Positions 33,296 through 43,886 of a DNA stretch of 45,508 nt are shown here, piece by piece. A program made the position numbers and the translations under genes. The stretch comes from Microbacterium paulum. GTDB taxonomy: Bacteria > Actinomycetota > Actinomycetes > Actinomycetales > Microbacteriaceae. The notes below the pieces were generated by a model. The model ran no database searches, was not told the origin of the DNA, and saw only the letters and a program-made list of their open reading frames with translations. Every line of letters starts with the position of its first letter. Position 1 is the stretch's first letter. The stretch spans positions 1 to 45,508 of the forward strand of contig NZ_JAAGRY010000020.1 in NCBI RefSeq assembly GCF_015707995.1, given 5' to 3'.

Positions 33296-34223
33296 ACGGG
33301 TCCTTCGGCTGGTCGATCCGCTCGACCGACGACGGATGCACGGTCAGGCGCCCGTCGTCGTCGCGGATCGTGCCGGTGACGGTGACCCACTGACCGGTCT
33401 CGACGCCGTCGCCTGTCGAGATCGCGACGCTCGCCGGCTGCGCGTCGATGACGCAGTGCGTGATCACCAGTCGGGTGAGCGCGAACCCGCCGTCGGCGGG
33501 GGTCGCGAACCCGGTGAGGGTGACCTGGTCGCCGTCGAACGCCTCGGGGTTCGTCGCGGTCGCGAACACGCTCGCCCACTCGCCGACCCCGAAGTTGGCG
33601 GTGTCGCCCGTCGAGGCGAGGGCGACCGTGTCGGCGCCCTGGAAGAGCGGCGGCGTGCCGGTGTCGCGCTGCATGGCCAGCTCGGCCGAGAGCGTCGCGG
33701 GCGGCGTCAGCACGATCGCCGCGACGACGCCGGTGGCGAGGATGCCTCCGGTCAGCGTCGCCGCGGCCCCCCAGAACCCGGCGGGGGCGCCGTGATCGTG
33801 GTCGTGGTCGGCGTGGTCGTGATCGTGACCGTGACCGTGGTCATGGTCACGACCGGCCGCCGATTTCGGGGCGGCGTGTCCGTGGTCATGGCCGTGATCG
33901 TCTTCGGCGCCGCGCGGCAAGGCGAAGCTCACGGCGCAGCCGACGAGCGCGATGATCGCCATCGACACGGCGAACCACGCCGACTCCGGGTTGATGTAGA
34001 GCCCGAGCCCCCCGCTCATCCAGAGCGCGATCGTCACGGCCGAGAGCCCCGCCGCGAGCCCGACACCCAACAGCCGCGCCCCCGTGATGCGGCGTTCCCG
34101 CTGCGGCGCGAGACGCGATGCAGCGCGCGAGGCGGCGTGTGTTCCGGCGCGCTGCATGCCGTCTCGCGAGTCGGAGGCCGGGGCGGAGACGGGGGCGGCG
34201 GTGCGGGAGCGCAGCTCAGGCAA
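33285..34223 (-). CDS. TIGR03943-type protein with His-rich loop
   Basis: 312 aa if translation begins at TTG 34223; ATG 34157 would give 290 aa and is possible. Two membrane helices (about 49-70 and 84-100) precede a His/Asp loop (DDHGHDHGHAAPK through DHDHGHGHDHDHADHDHDHG), a third helix near 152-172, and an outside beta domain at the end (VTLTGFATPADGGFALTRL, TGQWVTVTGTIRDDDGRL). Family members are usually encoded next to a PF03773 permease, as here. The His loop would bind zinc. Likely partner of that permease in moving or sensing zinc; inferred from context. Confidence 0.9.
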   Translation of the reverse strand: MPELRSRTAAPVSAPASDSRDGMQRAGTHAASRAASRLAPQRERRITGARLLGVGLAAGLSAVTIALWMSGGLGLYINPESAWFAVSMAIIALVGCAVSFALPRGAEDDHGHDHGHAAPKSAAGRDHDHGHGHDHDHADHDHDHGAPAGFWGAAATLTGGILATGVVAAIVLTPPATLSAELAMQRDTGTPPLFQGADTVALASTGDTANFGVGEWASVFATATNPEAFDGDQVTLTGFATPADGGFALTRLVITHCVIDAQPASVAISTGDGVETGQWVTVTGTIRDDDGRLTVHPSSVERIDQPKDPYEY

Positions 34224-35250
34224 AGAGGTTCACCACCGATCCGACGGCGACGGCGAACAGCACGACGATCACGACGAGCCCCACGAGCACCTTGCTGCGG
34301 AACGTCGTGCGCAGCAGCGCCAGCATCTTCACGTCGACGAGGGGCCCCACGAGCAGGAACGCCACGATCGACCCGGGCGTGAAGGTCGATGCGAACGACA
34401 GCGCGAAGAACGAGTCGACGTTCGAGCAGATCGACACGATCATCGCGAGCAGGATCATCGCCACGATCGACAGCGCCGGGTTCGAGCCGATCGCGAGCAG
34501 CGCCGAGCGTGGCACGAGCACCTGCACCGCGCCGGCGAGGGCCGAGCCGATGACCAGGGCGGGCAGCACCGCGCGCAGCTCGACGACGAACTGGGCGAGG
34601 CTCCGCCGACCGCGATCGAGGTGCGCCGTGGCATCCGGATCGTTCGCGATCGCGCACGTGTCGGCGAAGCGCTCCGTGACGAGCCCATCGGGATCGGGAT
34701 GCCTGCTGTAGAGCCACCCGATGAGGTTCGCGACCGCGAACCCGCCGACGAGCCGCGCGATGAGGATGCCGTCGTCGAAGCCGAACGCCTGGTGCGTCGT
34801 GATGATGACGATCGGGTTCACGATCGGCGCGGCGATGAGGAAGGTGAGCGTCTCGGGCACGGTGAACCCGCGCATCATGAGGCCGCGCGCGAACGGCACG
34901 TTGCCGCACTCGCACACCGGCACGAGCATGCCGAGAAGGGACAGCGCCATGCGGCGGGCCCAGGCGCGCCGAGGCATCCACCGCTCGATCGCGCCCGGCG
35001 GCACCCACACCTGTACGACGATCGACAGCAGCACGCCGAGCACGACGAACGGCATCGACTCGATGAGCACGCTGATCGAGAGGGTCAGGCCGTCTTGCAG
35101 CCGGGTCGGCAGCGCGGGCCCCGGCGAGACGAGCGCGAGGGCGACGAGGGCCGCCACGACGAGCGCGCCCGCGATGATCAGCAGGGTCGGTCGCAGCCTC
35201 GGATCGCGCTGCAGGCGCGCGGTGCGCGGTGCGAGCGTTTGCTCAGTCAC
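34216..35250 (-). CDS. PF03773 (DUF318) permease
   Basis: 344 aa from GTG 35250, which overlaps the end of the fur-type gene by 8 bp. About eight helices. Signatures: LLGMLVPVCECGNVPFARGL with the CEC motif, AAPIVNPIVIITTHQAFG, and the second-half repeat SICSNVDSFFALSF plus GPLVDVKMLALL. The family includes ArsP, which exports organoarsenicals, but most members near TIGR03943 and Zur have unknown cargo. Next gene is the His-rich partner. Zinc or a zinc complex is the likely cargo from context. Confidence 0.9.
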   Translation of the reverse strand: MTEQTLAPRTARLQRDPRLRPTLLIIAGALVVAALVALALVSPGPALPTRLQDGLTLSISVLIESMPFVVLGVLLSIVVQVWVPPGAIERWMPRRAWARRMALSLLGMLVPVCECGNVPFARGLMMRGFTVPETLTFLIAAPIVNPIVIITTHQAFGFDDGILIARLVGGFAVANLIGWLYSRHPDPDGLVTERFADTCAIANDPDATAHLDRGRRSLAQFVVELRAVLPALVIGSALAGAVQVLVPRSALLAIGSNPALSIVAMILLAMIVSICSNVDSFFALSFASTFTPGSIVAFLLVGPLVDVKMLALLRTTFRSKVLVGLVVIVVLFAVAVGSVVNLFA

Positions 35251-35710
35251 GCGTCTCCGGGGCGGCCGAGACGGCATCGGCGGTCTGCGCGGCCGCCTGC
35301 GCGACGGAAGCGGTCGTGGATGCCGCGACGGAGCACGCCTCACACAGTCCGAAGATGTCGACGACGTGCTCGGCCTGCATGAAGCCGTGCGCGGCGGCAG
35401 TGCGCTGCGCCCACGCCTCGACCTCGCGGGCCTCGATCTCGACGGCGCGCCCGCAGGAACGGCAGATGAGGTGATGGTGGTGACCCGTCGACGAGCAGGC
35501 GCGGTAGATCGCCTCGCCCTCCGGGCTCTGCAGTTGGTCGGCCTCGCCGCTCGCGGCGAGGGTCGCGAGGGTGCGGTAGACGGTCGCGAGCCCGATGCCG
35601 GTGTTGTCCTGCCGCAGAGCGGCGTGCAGATCCTGCGCGCTCACGAAGCCCGGAGCGTCGCCGAGGGCCTCGCGCACGCGATCGCGCTGCCAGGTGTTGC
35701 GCTGGGCCAT
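35243..35710 (-). CDS. zur: Fur-family zinc repressor (Zur-like)
   Basis: 155 aa. Winged helix with GLATVYRTLATLAASGEADQ, then the dimer domain: metal site GHHHHLICRSCG, helix EVEAWAQRTAAAHGF and CEAC. Two Cys pairs hold the structural zinc. A long Ala/Ser/Thr tail follows. Its place between znuBCA and the TIGR03943/permease pair supports zinc rather than iron sensing. Leaderless promoter: TAGGAT 7 nt before ATG. Downstream genes overlap it, so the repressor is made together with the permease operon. Confidence 0.92.
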   Translation of the reverse strand: MAQRNTWQRDRVREALGDAPGFVSAQDLHAALRQDNTGIGLATVYRTLATLAASGEADQLQSPEGEAIYRACSSTGHHHHLICRSCGRAVEIEAREVEAWAQRTAAAHGFMQAEHVVDIFGLCEACSVAASTTASVAQAAAQTADAVSAAPETRD

Positions 35711-35717
35711 GGCGGGA

Positions 35718-35723
35718 ATCCTA
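35718..35723 (-). promoter_or_regulatory. -10 box TAGGAT of the zur gene
   Basis: Leftward TAGGAT, 7 nt, ATG 35710: leaderless layout. Confidence 0.5.
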
Positions 35724-35748
35724 TCGCCGGGGTCTTGGAGTGGGCTGG

Positions 35749-35780
35749 GCGCCGGCGCGCTCTTCGCGGTGCGCCGGCGC
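35749..35780 (-). terminator. possible terminator of the znu operon
   Basis: Two copies of the palindrome GCGCCGGCGC (35749-35758 and 35771-35780) can pair over a 12-nt loop, 16 bp after the znuB stop and before the zur promoter. Confidence 0.5.
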
Positions 35781-35795
35781 GCTCTCCCCGACCCG

Positions 35796-36653
35796 TCAGG
35801 CGCGCACGACGCGGCCGCGCCGCGCGCCGAGGGCGCGGCACACGACGTAGATCGCGAACGAGAGGGTCGTGATGTAGGGGCTGACCGGGAGCGTCCCCAT
35901 GACGGCGAGCAGGATGCCTCCGACCGCCGAGACCAGCCCGAAGCCCGCCGCCAGCAGCGGCAGCGCGATCGCTCCGCTCGTGACGCGTGCGGCCGCGGCG
36001 GCGGGTGTGACCACGAGCGCCATCACGAGGAGCGCCCCGATGATGTGCACCGCGACGGCGACGACGAGCCCGAGCAGCAGCATGAACCCGAGAGACACGG
36101 CGACGGTCGGCACGCCCCGCGCAGCGGCGGACTGCGGGTCGAGCGAGTCGAAGCGGAGGGGGCGCCAGATCATCAGCAGGGCGACCAGCACGAACCCGCA
36201 GATCACGATCAGCCAGCCGAGCTGGGCATTCTGCACCGAGACGATCTGGCCGGTCAGCAGCGAGAACCGGTTGGCGCTGCGCCCGTTGTAGAGCGAGAGG
36301 AAGAGGACGCCGAGTCCCAGGCCGAATGGCATGAGCACGCCGATGATCGAGTTGCGGTCGCGGGCCCGCGCGCCGAGCACCCCGATGAGCGCGGCCGCAA
36401 TGAGCGAGCCGACGATCGACCCGGTGACGACGTCGAACCCGAACAGCAGCGCCGCCGCGGCGCCCGCGAACGACAGTTCGCTGATGCCGTGCACGGCGAA
36501 GGCCATGTCGCGCTGCATCACGAACACGCCGATGAGCCCGCCGACGAGCCCGAGCACGGCGCCCGCCCACACCGAGTTCGAGACGAGCACGAGGATCTCG
36601 GCGTAGTCCGGCAGGCCGCCGAACATCGCGTCGCCGATGTCAGACCAGTTCAC
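35796..36653 (-). CDS. znuB: zinc/manganese ABC permease
   Basis: 285 aa from GTG 36653 overlapping the znuC stop (GTGA). ABC-3 family: around eight helices, AVHGISELSFAGAAAALLFG and the RFSLLTGQIVSV, SAAARGVPTVAVSLGFMLLLGLVVA, VTPAAAAARVTS lines are typical. Works with ZnuA and ZnuC to import zinc under the Zur repressor encoded next. Manganese as substrate cannot be fully excluded from sequence, but the Zur box and zinc neighbours argue for zinc. Confidence 0.94.
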   Translation of the reverse strand: MNWSDIGDAMFGGLPDYAEILVLVSNSVWAGAVLGLVGGLIGVFVMQRDMAFAVHGISELSFAGAAAALLFGFDVVTGSIVGSLIAAALIGVLGARARDRNSIIGVLMPFGLGLGVLFLSLYNGRSANRFSLLTGQIVSVQNAQLGWLIVICGFVLVALLMIWRPLRFDSLDPQSAAARGVPTVAVSLGFMLLLGLVVAVAVHIIGALLVMALVVTPAAAAARVTSGAIALPLLAAGFGLVSAVGGILLAVMGTLPVSPYITTLSFAIYVVCRALGARRGRVVRA

Positions 36654-37513
36654 GAGAGGTCTCCGTGATCGTGATGGTGGTGGGATGCCTCGGCATCCGG
36701 CGCTCCCACGACGACGAGCCGGTCGCCCGCGCGCAGCACGAACACGGGCGCGCCGTACAGGTCGGTGAGGACGGGCGAGGTGAGCACGTCCTTCGGGGCG
36801 CCGAGGGTGAAGCGGCCGTTCGCGAGGTAGAGGATCCGATCGACCTGGCCCAGCACGGGATTGATGTCGTGGGTCACGAGCAGCACGCCGGCACCGGTGC
36901 GCCGGTGCTCGTCGATCAGCCGGACGACGGCCTGCTGGTTGGCGAGGTCGAGGCTCGTGAGCGGCTCGTCGCACAGCAGCAGCCGGGGGTCGTCGGCGAG
37001 CGCCTGACCGACGCGCAGGCGCTGCTGCTCACCGCCCGAGAGCACCCCGACGGGGTCGTTCGCGAACGAGCGCGCGCCCACCGCGTCGATCAGGGTGTCG
37101 ATGCGCTCGCGGTCGGCGCGCCGGGTGATCGGCAGTCCGAACCGGTGACCGTCGACACCGAGCGCGACGAGGTCGCGCCCGCGCATCGCCGTGTCGAGGG
37201 GCAACGGGCGCGCCTGCGGCAGGTAGCCGATGTGACGGTTGCCCTTGCGTCCGTGGCCGCCGGGACGCACGGGCTGCCCGAGCGCGGTGATCGTGCCCTC
37301 GCTGAGCGGCTCGATCCCGAGGATCGCCCGGAGGAGCGTCGTCTTGCCAGATCCGCTCGGCCCGAGCACCGCGATCAGCTCGCCGGGCGCCACGTCGAGG
37401 TCGAGGCCCGACCACAGTGTGCGTTCGCCCCGGCGCAGAGCCGCGCCTCGGATCTGCAGCACGGGGGGCGCGTCGCGGTCGGGCCCAGCGTCGCGGGCGG
37501 TTGGGGGAGTCAC
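36650..37513 (-). CDS. znuC: zinc ABC transporter ATPase
   Basis: 287 aa, GTG start overlapping the znuA stop (GTGA). Walker A GPSGSGKTT, Q-loop near IGYLPQARPLP, signature LSGGEQQRLRVGQAL, Walker B LLLCDEPLTSLD, and the switch His in LLVTHDINPV. The end carries a His cluster (EASHHHHDHGDLS), often seen in zinc systems. It powers ZnuB. Confidence 0.96.
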   Translation of the reverse strand: MTPPTARDAGPDRDAPPVLQIRGAALRRGERTLWSGLDLDVAPGELIAVLGPSGSGKTTLLRAILGIEPLSEGTITALGQPVRPGGHGRKGNRHIGYLPQARPLPLDTAMRGRDLVALGVDGHRFGLPITRRADRERIDTLIDAVGARSFANDPVGVLSGGEQQRLRVGQALADDPRLLLCDEPLTSLDLANQQAVVRLIDEHRRTGAGVLLVTHDINPVLGQVDRILYLANGRFTLGAPKDVLTSPVLTDLYGAPVFVLRAGDRLVVVGAPDAEASHHHHDHGDLS

Positions 37514-38454
37514 CGGGCCAGCGTATCCGCGAGCGCTGCGACGTTCGCTTGCATCCAGGTGAGGTAGGTGTCGCCATCGGGCACGAGCTCGGTGAACTCG
37601 AGCACGGGGATACCTGCGGCTTTCGCCTTCGAGATCACCTCGTCGGTCTCCGCTCCGCCGGTCTGGGCGTTCACGATGAGCACGCGCACGTCACCCGACG
37701 AGATGATCCGGCCGGCGTCCAGAAGCGTCGCGGCCGGAACGTCCTGCCCCTCTTCGACGGCTTCGCTGAAAGCGGCGGGCGTCGCGTTCTCGAGCCCGGC
37801 GGCGGCTGTGAGGTAGAGCGGCACGGGCTCGGTGACGAACACCTTCTCCCCCGCGTGCTGGGCCTTCAGGGCGTCGAGGCTTCCCTCGATGCCTTCGATC
37901 CCCGCGGCGAACGTCTCGTAGTTCGCCTGGTAGGTGGCCGCGTTCGCGGCATCCAGCTCGCCGAGCTCGTGCGCGATGTCCTCCGCGACGTGCGCGATGG
38001 TGTGCGGGTCGTACCAGACGTGCTCGTTGAACCCCTCGACGTGGTCGTGGTCACCGTGCCCGTCGTTGCCCGGCCAGTCGTGCGAAAATTCGACGGCCGT
38101 GATCACCGGCGCTTCGGTGCCGCTGGATTCGATGATGGCGTCCATGAAGGCGTCATAGCCGCCGCCGTTCTCGATGATGAGTCCGGCGCGCGAGACGGTG
38201 AGCTGGTCGCGGGCGGATGCCTCGTAGGAGTGCGGATCCTGCGCGAACGACGTGATGATCGACTGGACGTCGATAAGGTCTCCCCCGATCGCCGACGCGA
38301 TGTCGCCGTAGACGTTCGTCGAGGCGACGACCTGGAGCTTTCCGTCATCGCTCGTGGCGGCCGGGCCTGCGGACCCCGCGCATCCGGCGAGGGCGAGCAC
38401 GGATGCCGCGGCGAGCGCGAGGGGAGCGAGGATTCGTCGGGTCATGGCGTCCAT
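37510..38454 (-). CDS. znuA: zinc-binding lipoprotein of ABC transporter
   Basis: 314 aa (ATG 38454; ATG 38445 is possible). Lipobox LAGC in LALAGCAGS. Cluster A-1 fold: NVYGDIASAIGGDLIDVQSI, DPHSYEAS with the first metal His, an acidic/His loop HDWPGNDGHGDHDHVEGFNEHVWYD, then AGEKVFVTEPVPLYL and AGRIISSGDVRVLIVNAQTG. The loop is the zinc-scavenging hallmark of ZnuA over Mn-type MntC. First gene of znuACB, with a Zur box just upstream. Confidence 0.95.
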   Translation of the reverse strand: MDAMTRRILAPLALAAASVLALAGCAGSAGPAATSDDGKLQVVASTNVYGDIASAIGGDLIDVQSIITSFAQDPHSYEASARDQLTVSRAGLIIENGGGYDAFMDAIIESSGTEAPVITAVEFSHDWPGNDGHGDHDHVEGFNEHVWYDPHTIAHVAEDIAHELGELDAANAATYQANYETFAAGIEGIEGSLDALKAQHAGEKVFVTEPVPLYLTAAAGLENATPAAFSEAVEEGQDVPAATLLDAGRIISSGDVRVLIVNAQTGGAETDEVISKAKAAGIPVLEFTELVPDGDTYLTWMQANVAALADTLAR

Positions 38455-38464
38455 CTAAACACTA

Positions 38465-38481
38465 TTGATAATCGTTCTCAA
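38465..38481. promoter_or_regulatory. Zur box upstream of znuA
   Basis: TTGATAATCGTTCTCAA is a near-perfect imperfect palindrome matching the actinobacterial Zur pattern (TTGAtAATnATTnTCAA). It lies 11 bp upstream of ATG 38454 and would overlap the promoter. Confidence 0.75.
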
Positions 38482-38545
38482 CCCGGCGTTCGGCGCTGAG
38501 CGGGAGCCGAGCCAGGCTGCTCAATGAAGGAATCTCAGTGGAGAG

Positions 38546-38562
38546 ATACCCCTGGGGGGTAT
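38546..38562. promoter_or_regulatory. CsoR-type copper operator
   Basis: ATACCCCTGGGGGGTAT, a G-tract/C-tract palindrome of the CsoR class (TACCCC...GGGGTA), 57 bp upstream of the CopB-type ATPase start. Confidence 0.8.
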
Positions 38563-38618
38563 TCTGTCGCGGAGAGGAGGCTCCGCAACATCGGAGCGGC
38601 GGAACGAGGGGAGCACCG

Positions 38619-40775
<2,157 letters not shown>

Positions 40776-40776
40776 C

Positions 40777-41400
40777 CTACGCCAGCGCCGGGAACGCGGC
40801 CGTGAGCCCGTGCACGAGGAGTTCGACGCCGATCGCGAGGATGAGAAAGCCCATCACCCGCGTGATGCCATCGACGCCGGCGGGCCCGAGCCTCTGGACG
40901 AGCGGCGTGCCGTAGCGCAGCAGCACCGCGATGACGGCGGCGATCACGACGACCGCGGCGACGATCGCGACCCGGTCGAGCACGCCCGTGTTGCGGGCGG
41001 CGATCCCGATCACGACGCCGATCGCGCCCGGCCCCGCGATGAGCGGCAGCGCCATCGGCGAGAAGCTGATGTCGGTCTTGGTCGCGGCGTGCACGGCATC
41101 CGGAGCGGTCGCCGGCGGCGCGTCGCGCGGCACGACCATGCCGAATCCGGAATGCATCACCACGAGCGCTCCGGCGATCTGCAGTGCGGCGAGCGAAATG
41201 CCGAACAGCTGCAGGATGAGCGTGCCGAGCACGGCGAACGCGGCCAGGATGACCGCGACATACATCCCGGTGCGCCACGCCTGCCGCCGCCGCTCGTCGG
41301 CGTCGAGATGCGCCGAGAGGCCTGCGTACGCGGCGACGGCACCGATCGGGTTGGTGATCGGGATGAGCGCCGCGAGCGCCGCGACGAATACGCTCAGCAT
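40777..41400 (-). CDS. MarC-family integral membrane protein
   Basis: 207 aa, six helices. Family lines: LIPITNPIGAVAAYAGLSAHL, LFGISLAALQIAGALVVMHSGFGM, FSPMALPLIAGPGAIGVVIG and GITRVMGFLILAIGVELLVHGL. MarC proteins (YhgN, MarC) were once linked to drug resistance, but later work did not confirm a direct role; the function remains open. Leaderless layout: GACAAT 6 nt before the ATG, which also has GGAGG close by. Confidence 0.92.
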   Translation of the reverse strand: MLSVFVAALAALIPITNPIGAVAAYAGLSAHLDADERRRQAWRTGMYVAVILAAFAVLGTLILQLFGISLAALQIAGALVVMHSGFGMVVPRDAPPATAPDAVHAATKTDISFSPMALPLIAGPGAIGVVIGIAARNTGVLDRVAIVAAVVVIAAVIAVLLRYGTPLVQRLGPAGVDGITRVMGFLILAIGVELLVHGLTAAFPALA

Positions 41401-41406
41401 GCCTCC

Positions 41407-41412
41407 ATTGTC
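41407..41412 (-). promoter_or_regulatory. -10 box GACAAT of marC-type gene
   Basis: Leftward GACAAT, then GGAGGC, then ATG 41400. Confidence 0.4.
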
Positions 41413-41446
41413 GCGCAGTCGGCCCCGCGCCGCGATCGACGCTCGG

Positions 41447-42796
41447 TCAGTCGAGCAGCAGCGCGGGCTCTTCGAGAATGGATGCCACGTCGGCGATGAA
41501 CCGGCTCATGCCGTCTCCGTCGATCACGCGGTGATCGAACGAACCCGACACCGTCGTGACGAACCGCGGGCGCACCTCGCCGTCGACGACCCACGGCTTC
41601 TGCCGGATCGTGCCCATCGCGACGATGCCCGACTCGCCGGGGTTGATGATCGGGGTCCCGGCATCCATCCCGAACACGCCGATGTTCGTGATCGTGATGG
41701 TGCCGCCCTGCTGGTCGGCGGGGGTCGTCTTGCCCTCGCGTGCCGTGAGCGTCAGCTTCTCGAGCGCACGGGCGAGCTCGCGCAGCGACAGATCCTGCGC
41801 GTCCTTGATGTTGGGCACGAGAAGCCCGCGCGGGGTCGCGGCGGCGATGCCGAGGTTGACGTAGTTGCGCACCCGGATCTCGGCCGAGCCGTCTTCGTTG
41901 TCGATCCACGACGCGCCCACGAGGGGCGTGCGCCGGCACGCCCAGATCACGGCGCGCGCCATGATCAGCAGCGGCGAGACCTTGATGTCGGCGAAGTCGG
42001 GCGAGGCTTTCAGGCGCTTGACGAGCTCCATCGTGCGCGTGGCATCCACATCGGTCCACACCGACACGTGCGGCGCCGTGTAGGCCGAGCGCACCATGCC
42101 CGACGCGGTGGCCTTGCGCACGCCCTTCACCGGGATCGTCTCCTCGCGGTCGCCGGCCGGCGCAGCGGGCGCCGAGACGGATGCCGGGGCATGCGCCACC
42201 GGGATCGTCTGCTCGCGCTGGGCGGGAGCGGCAGGGGTCGCGATGTTGCGGAAGACGCTCGCCTGCTCGGCGTGGGTCACGACGTCGTCGCGGGTCACCT
42301 CGCCGGCCGGGCCGCTCGGGGTCACCTGCGACAGGTCGACACCCAGGTCGCGCGCGAGCTTGCGCACCGGCGGCTTCGCGACGACGCCGACCGAGGCGCG
42401 CACTGCAGCCCCCCGCTCAGCGGGCCGCTTGCGACGCGAGGCGACCGCGCCGCCCGTGCCGTACCCGACGAGCACGGCGCCGTCACCTTCTGGCTCGGCC
42501 GGAGCGGCCGGCTCGCCGTGGGTGGAGAGGCCCGACGAGGCATCCGGCTCGGCGGCGGCACCCGCGATCGTGATGATCGCCGCCCCCACCGTGACGGTGT
42601 CGCCCTCGGGGGCGAGCAGTTCGCCGACCGTGCCCGCGAAGGGCGACGGCAGCTCGACGAGCGACTTGGCGGTCTCGATCTCGACGAGCACGTCGTTGAC
42701 CTCGACGGTGTCACCCGGCGCGACGCGCCACTGCACGATCTCGGCTTCGGTCAGGCCTTCGCCGACGTCGGGCAGGTGGAAGGTCTGCGTGCTCAT
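41447..42796 (-). CDS. bkdC: 2-oxoacid dehydrogenase E2 (dihydrolipoyl acyltransferase)
   Basis: 449 aa. One lipoyl domain (about 1-80; lipoyl-Lys44 in [12 protein letters not shown]), a peripheral subunit-binding domain ([20 protein letters not shown] then [11 protein letters not shown]), and the catalytic domain with [11 protein letters not shown] (His422, Asp426). The linker before the catalytic part contains a repeated phrase (REQTIPV and REETIPV). The domain plan matches branched-chain 2-oxoacid E2. It transfers acyl groups from E1 to CoA. No E3 gene is present here; E3 is probably shared. Which oxoacid is used cannot be settled by sequence reading alone. Confidence 0.95.
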   Translation of the reverse strand: MSTQTFHLPDVGEGLTEAEIVQWRVAPGDTVEVNDVLVEIETAKSLVELPSPFAGTVGELLAPEGDTVTVGAAIITIAGAAAEPDASSGLSTHGEPAAPAEPEGDGAVLVGYGTGGAVASRRKRPAERGAAVRASVGVVAKPPVRKLARDLGVDLSQVTPSGPAGEVTRDDVVTHAEQASVFRNIATPAAPAQREQTIPVAHAPASVSAPAAPAGDREETIPVKGVRKATASGMVRSAYTAPHVSVWTDVDATRTMELVKRLKASPDFADIKVSPLLIMARAVIWACRRTPLVGASWIDNEDGSAEIRVRNYVNLGIAAATPRGLLVPNIKDAQDLSLRELARALEKLTLTAREGKTTPADQQGGTITITNIGVFGMDAGTPIINPGESGIVAMGTIRQKPWVVDGEVRPRFVTTVSGSFDHRVIDGDGMSRFIADVASILEEPALLLD

Positions 42797-42821
42797 GCGG
42801 TTCTCCGATGTGTCGGCGAGG

Positions 42822-43886
42822 TCAATAGGCGAGGGCGCGGTCGACGGCCTCGAGAATGCGGTCGGCGTCGGGCAGGTAGGTGCCCTCGAGCTTGGCGGGC
42901 GGGAATGGCACATCGAAGCCCGACACCCGGATGACGGGCGATTCGAGCGCGAAGAAGGCCCGCTCCATAACGGTCGCGGCCACCTCTGAGCCCACCGACA
43001 CATTGCCGGGCGCCTCCTGCGCGTAGACCATGCGCCCGGTCCGCCGCACCGAGTCGAGGATCGGGCCGTAGTCGATCGGCGACAGCGAACGCAGGTCGAC
43101 GACCTCGCAGCTCGTCCCCTCGCTCTCGGCGAGCGCGGCCGCCTGCAGCAGCGTCGACACCATCGCCCCGTGCCCGACGAGGGTCACGTCGGTACCCCGG
43201 CGCACGATGCGCGAAGCGTGCAGCGGCAGCGAGCGCTCGGCCGTGTCGACCTCGCCCTTCAGCCAGTACTTGGCCTTCGGCTCGAGGAAGATCACCGGGT
43301 CGTTCGACGCGATCGCGTCCTGGATCATCCAGTACGCGTCGTTCGGCGTCGACGGACTCACGACCCGCAGGCCCGGCGTGTGCGCGAAGTACGTCTCGGG
43401 GCTCTCTTGGTGGTGCTCGATCGCGCCGATGTGCCCGCCGTAGGGAATGCGGATCACGACGGGGAACGATGCCGCGCCCTCGAGCCGGTTCGTGAGCTTG
43501 GCGAGCTGCGTGGTGATCTGGTCGAACGCGGGGAACACGAACCCGTCGAACTGGATCTCGACGACCGGGCGGAAGCCCGCCATCGCGAGCCCGATCGCGG
43601 TGCCGACGATGCCCGATTCGGCGAGCGGCGTGTCGAGCACGCGGCGGTCGCCGAACTCGGCCTGCAGCCCCTCGGTGACGCGGAACACGCCGCCGAGCTT
43701 GCCGATGTCCTCCCCCATCATCAGCACGTGGTCGTCGGCGGCCATCGCCGCGCGCAGGCCCGCGTTGAGCGCCTTAGCGAACGGCATCGCCACGACGGCG
43801 GCCGGCGCAGCAGCGGCGGCAGCGGTGCCGGCTCCGGTCTCGGCTGCGGTCTCGGACCCCGTCGCGGGGCTCGTCGAAACGCTCAC
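42822..43886 (-). CDS. bkdB: 2-oxoacid dehydrogenase E1 beta
   Basis: 354 aa from GTG 43886 overlapping the E1 alpha stop (GTGA). After an Ala/Thr-rich 35-residue N-terminal extension, the transketolase-like fold begins: [59 protein letters not shown]-like [14 protein letters not shown], then the C-terminal half [18 protein letters not shown]. Forms the alpha2beta2 E1 that decarboxylates the oxoacid with thiamine diphosphate. The low-complexity extension is unusual for the family and may bear a looser start site; [11 protein letters not shown] would be a natural start but no good site precedes it. Confidence 0.94.
   Translation of the reverse strand: MSVSTSPATGSETAAETGAGTAAAAAAPAAVVAMPFAKALNAGLRAAMAADDHVLMMGEDIGKLGGVFRVTEGLQAEFGDRRVLDTPLAESGIVGTAIGLAMAGFRPVVEIQFDGFVFPAFDQITTQLAKLTNRLEGAASFPVVIRIPYGGHIGAIEHHQESPETYFAHTPGLRVVSPSTPNDAYWMIQDAIASNDPVIFLEPKAKYWLKGEVDTAERSLPLHASRIVRRGTDVTLVGHGAMVSTLLQAAALAESEGTSCEVVDLRSLSPIDYGPILDSVRRTGRMVYAQEAPGNVSVGSEVAATVMERAFFALESPVIRVSGFDVPFPPAKLEGTYLPDADRILEAVDRALAY

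Noticed and set aside
33780..33900. Repeat array (gtgatcgtg, gtcgtggtc)
   Set aside because: It encodes the His/Asp-rich loop of the TIGR03943-type protein on the leftward strand.
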